Origin: Glandiceps talaboti
Taxonomy: Eukaryota; Hemichordata; Enteropneusta; Spengelidae
NCBI RefSeq assembly: GCF_964340395.1
Contig: NC_135550.1
Coordinates: forward strand, 24,642,676-24,706,675
Reading direction: 5' to 3'
Length of the DNA: 64,000 nt
Shown here in pieces: positions 63,472-64,000 of this stretch. The notes under the pieces were generated by a model that saw only the letters and a list, made by a program, of their open reading frames with translations, searched no databases and was not told the origin of the DNA. Position numbers and translations under genes: made by a program. Each line of letters opens with the position of its first letter. The first letter of the stretch is position 1.

Positions 63472-63970
63472 TTTATGCTTCAGATTATCACACATGGTTC
63501 TCGGGTTATCACTCATGGTTCTCAGATTATCCCTCTCATACTTATCAGATTATCACTCATGGTTCTCAAATTATCACTCTCATACTTCTCAGATTATCAC
63601 TTATGGTTCTCAAATTATCACTTATACTTCACAGATTGTCACTTATGGTTCTCAAATTATCACTCTTGGTTTTCATATTACTATTCTCATGGTTCTCAGA
63701 TTATCACTCATGGTTCTCAGATTATTACTCTCATGCTTCTCAGATTATGCTAATGGTTTTCAAATTATCACTCATGGTTCTCATATTACTATTCTCATGG
63801 TTCTCAGATTATCACTCATGGTTCTCATCATTCTCAGGGTTCTCAGATTATCATACTCTAATGCTCTGATATCACTCTGATGGTTCTCAGATTATCACTC
63901 ATGGTTCTCAGATTATCACTCATAATGATCAGATTATCATTCTCATGGTTCTCAGATTATCATTCTCATG
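63472..63970. repeat. Degenerate 21-24-bp minisatellite, about 22 units
   Basis: The unit is close to ctcagattatcactcatggtt. Variants have aaattatc, catattact or tcatactt. A larger block (tcatattactattctcatgg then ttctcagattatcactcatg) recurs at 63673 and 63781, an offset of 108. Unit lengths near 21 keep several + strand frames open (88-149 codons), which are artefacts. The array stops about 30 bp before the window edge. Confidence 0.95.
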
Positions 63971-64000
63971 ATTTGGGGGTTTTTTTTCAAAGAAAGGTAT

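Noticed and set aside
63431-63880. 149-codon + strand frame (LSLMVLRLSL repeats)
   Set aside because: Product of the 21-bp minisatellite. Overlapping frames of similar length coexist.
1-64000. tRNA, rRNA and spliceosomal RNA genes
   Set aside because: No cloverleaf with A/B boxes, rRNA core or snRNA signature was recognised by eye. A tRNAscan-SE or Infernal run would be decisive.

Overview
This window reads as nuclear DNA of a multicellular animal. It is AT-rich by eye (about one third G+C, estimated, not counted). It has no dense long open frames, no operon-like layout and no complete recognisable gene. It is full of microsatellites, minisatellites and decayed dispersed repeats. One decayed non-LTR retrotransposon end and a repeat family carrying a conserved ATGCAAAT-AGG core suggest an invertebrate, perhaps marine. 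That assignment is an impression and could not be checked here.

Layout. From 1 to about 12.2 kb the sequence is mostly single-copy. It holds one protein-like reverse-strand stretch at 518-814 that could be a terminal exon or a relic. At 12.26-13.79 kb lies a composite: a 50-bp minisatellite of 16 units, then the 3' end of a dead CR1/L2/Rex1-like retrotransposon, then a TTGA/CTGA microsatellite that continues its tail. At 16.9-20.6 kb there is a cluster of old duplications: a 148-bp duplication, a three-part duplication, a 163-bp foldback, a 70-bp array, a dimeric dispersed repeat and a small reverse-transcriptase-like fragment. From 22 to 31.4 kb there are CAGA, 32-bp, 139-bp, 101-bp and roughly 190-bp repeats separated by plain DNA. 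From 31.4 to 53.6 kb the window is mostly unique, with simple repeats at 37.1, 44.0 and 51.7 kb and some enhancer-like motif clustering near 50.9 kb.

The last 10 kb (53.7-64 kb) is a tandem-repeat island. It contains a 39-bp array (about 15 units), a 65-75-bp array, a 2-kb array of a 37-bp unit (about 51 units) with long C runs, a GT array, 147-bp and 110-bp repeats, a CATA array and a 21-bp array. Together these make up close to half of the interval.

Genes. The best coding candidate is one 61-bp internal exon at 61585-61645 on the + strand, with good splice signals on both sides. It would place the region inside a gene with large introns. Nothing supports an operon, an RNA gene, a CRISPR array or a complete protein. 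The longest open frames (150-210 codons) are either tandem repeats whose unit length is a multiple of three, or AT-rich frames with no recognisable domain.
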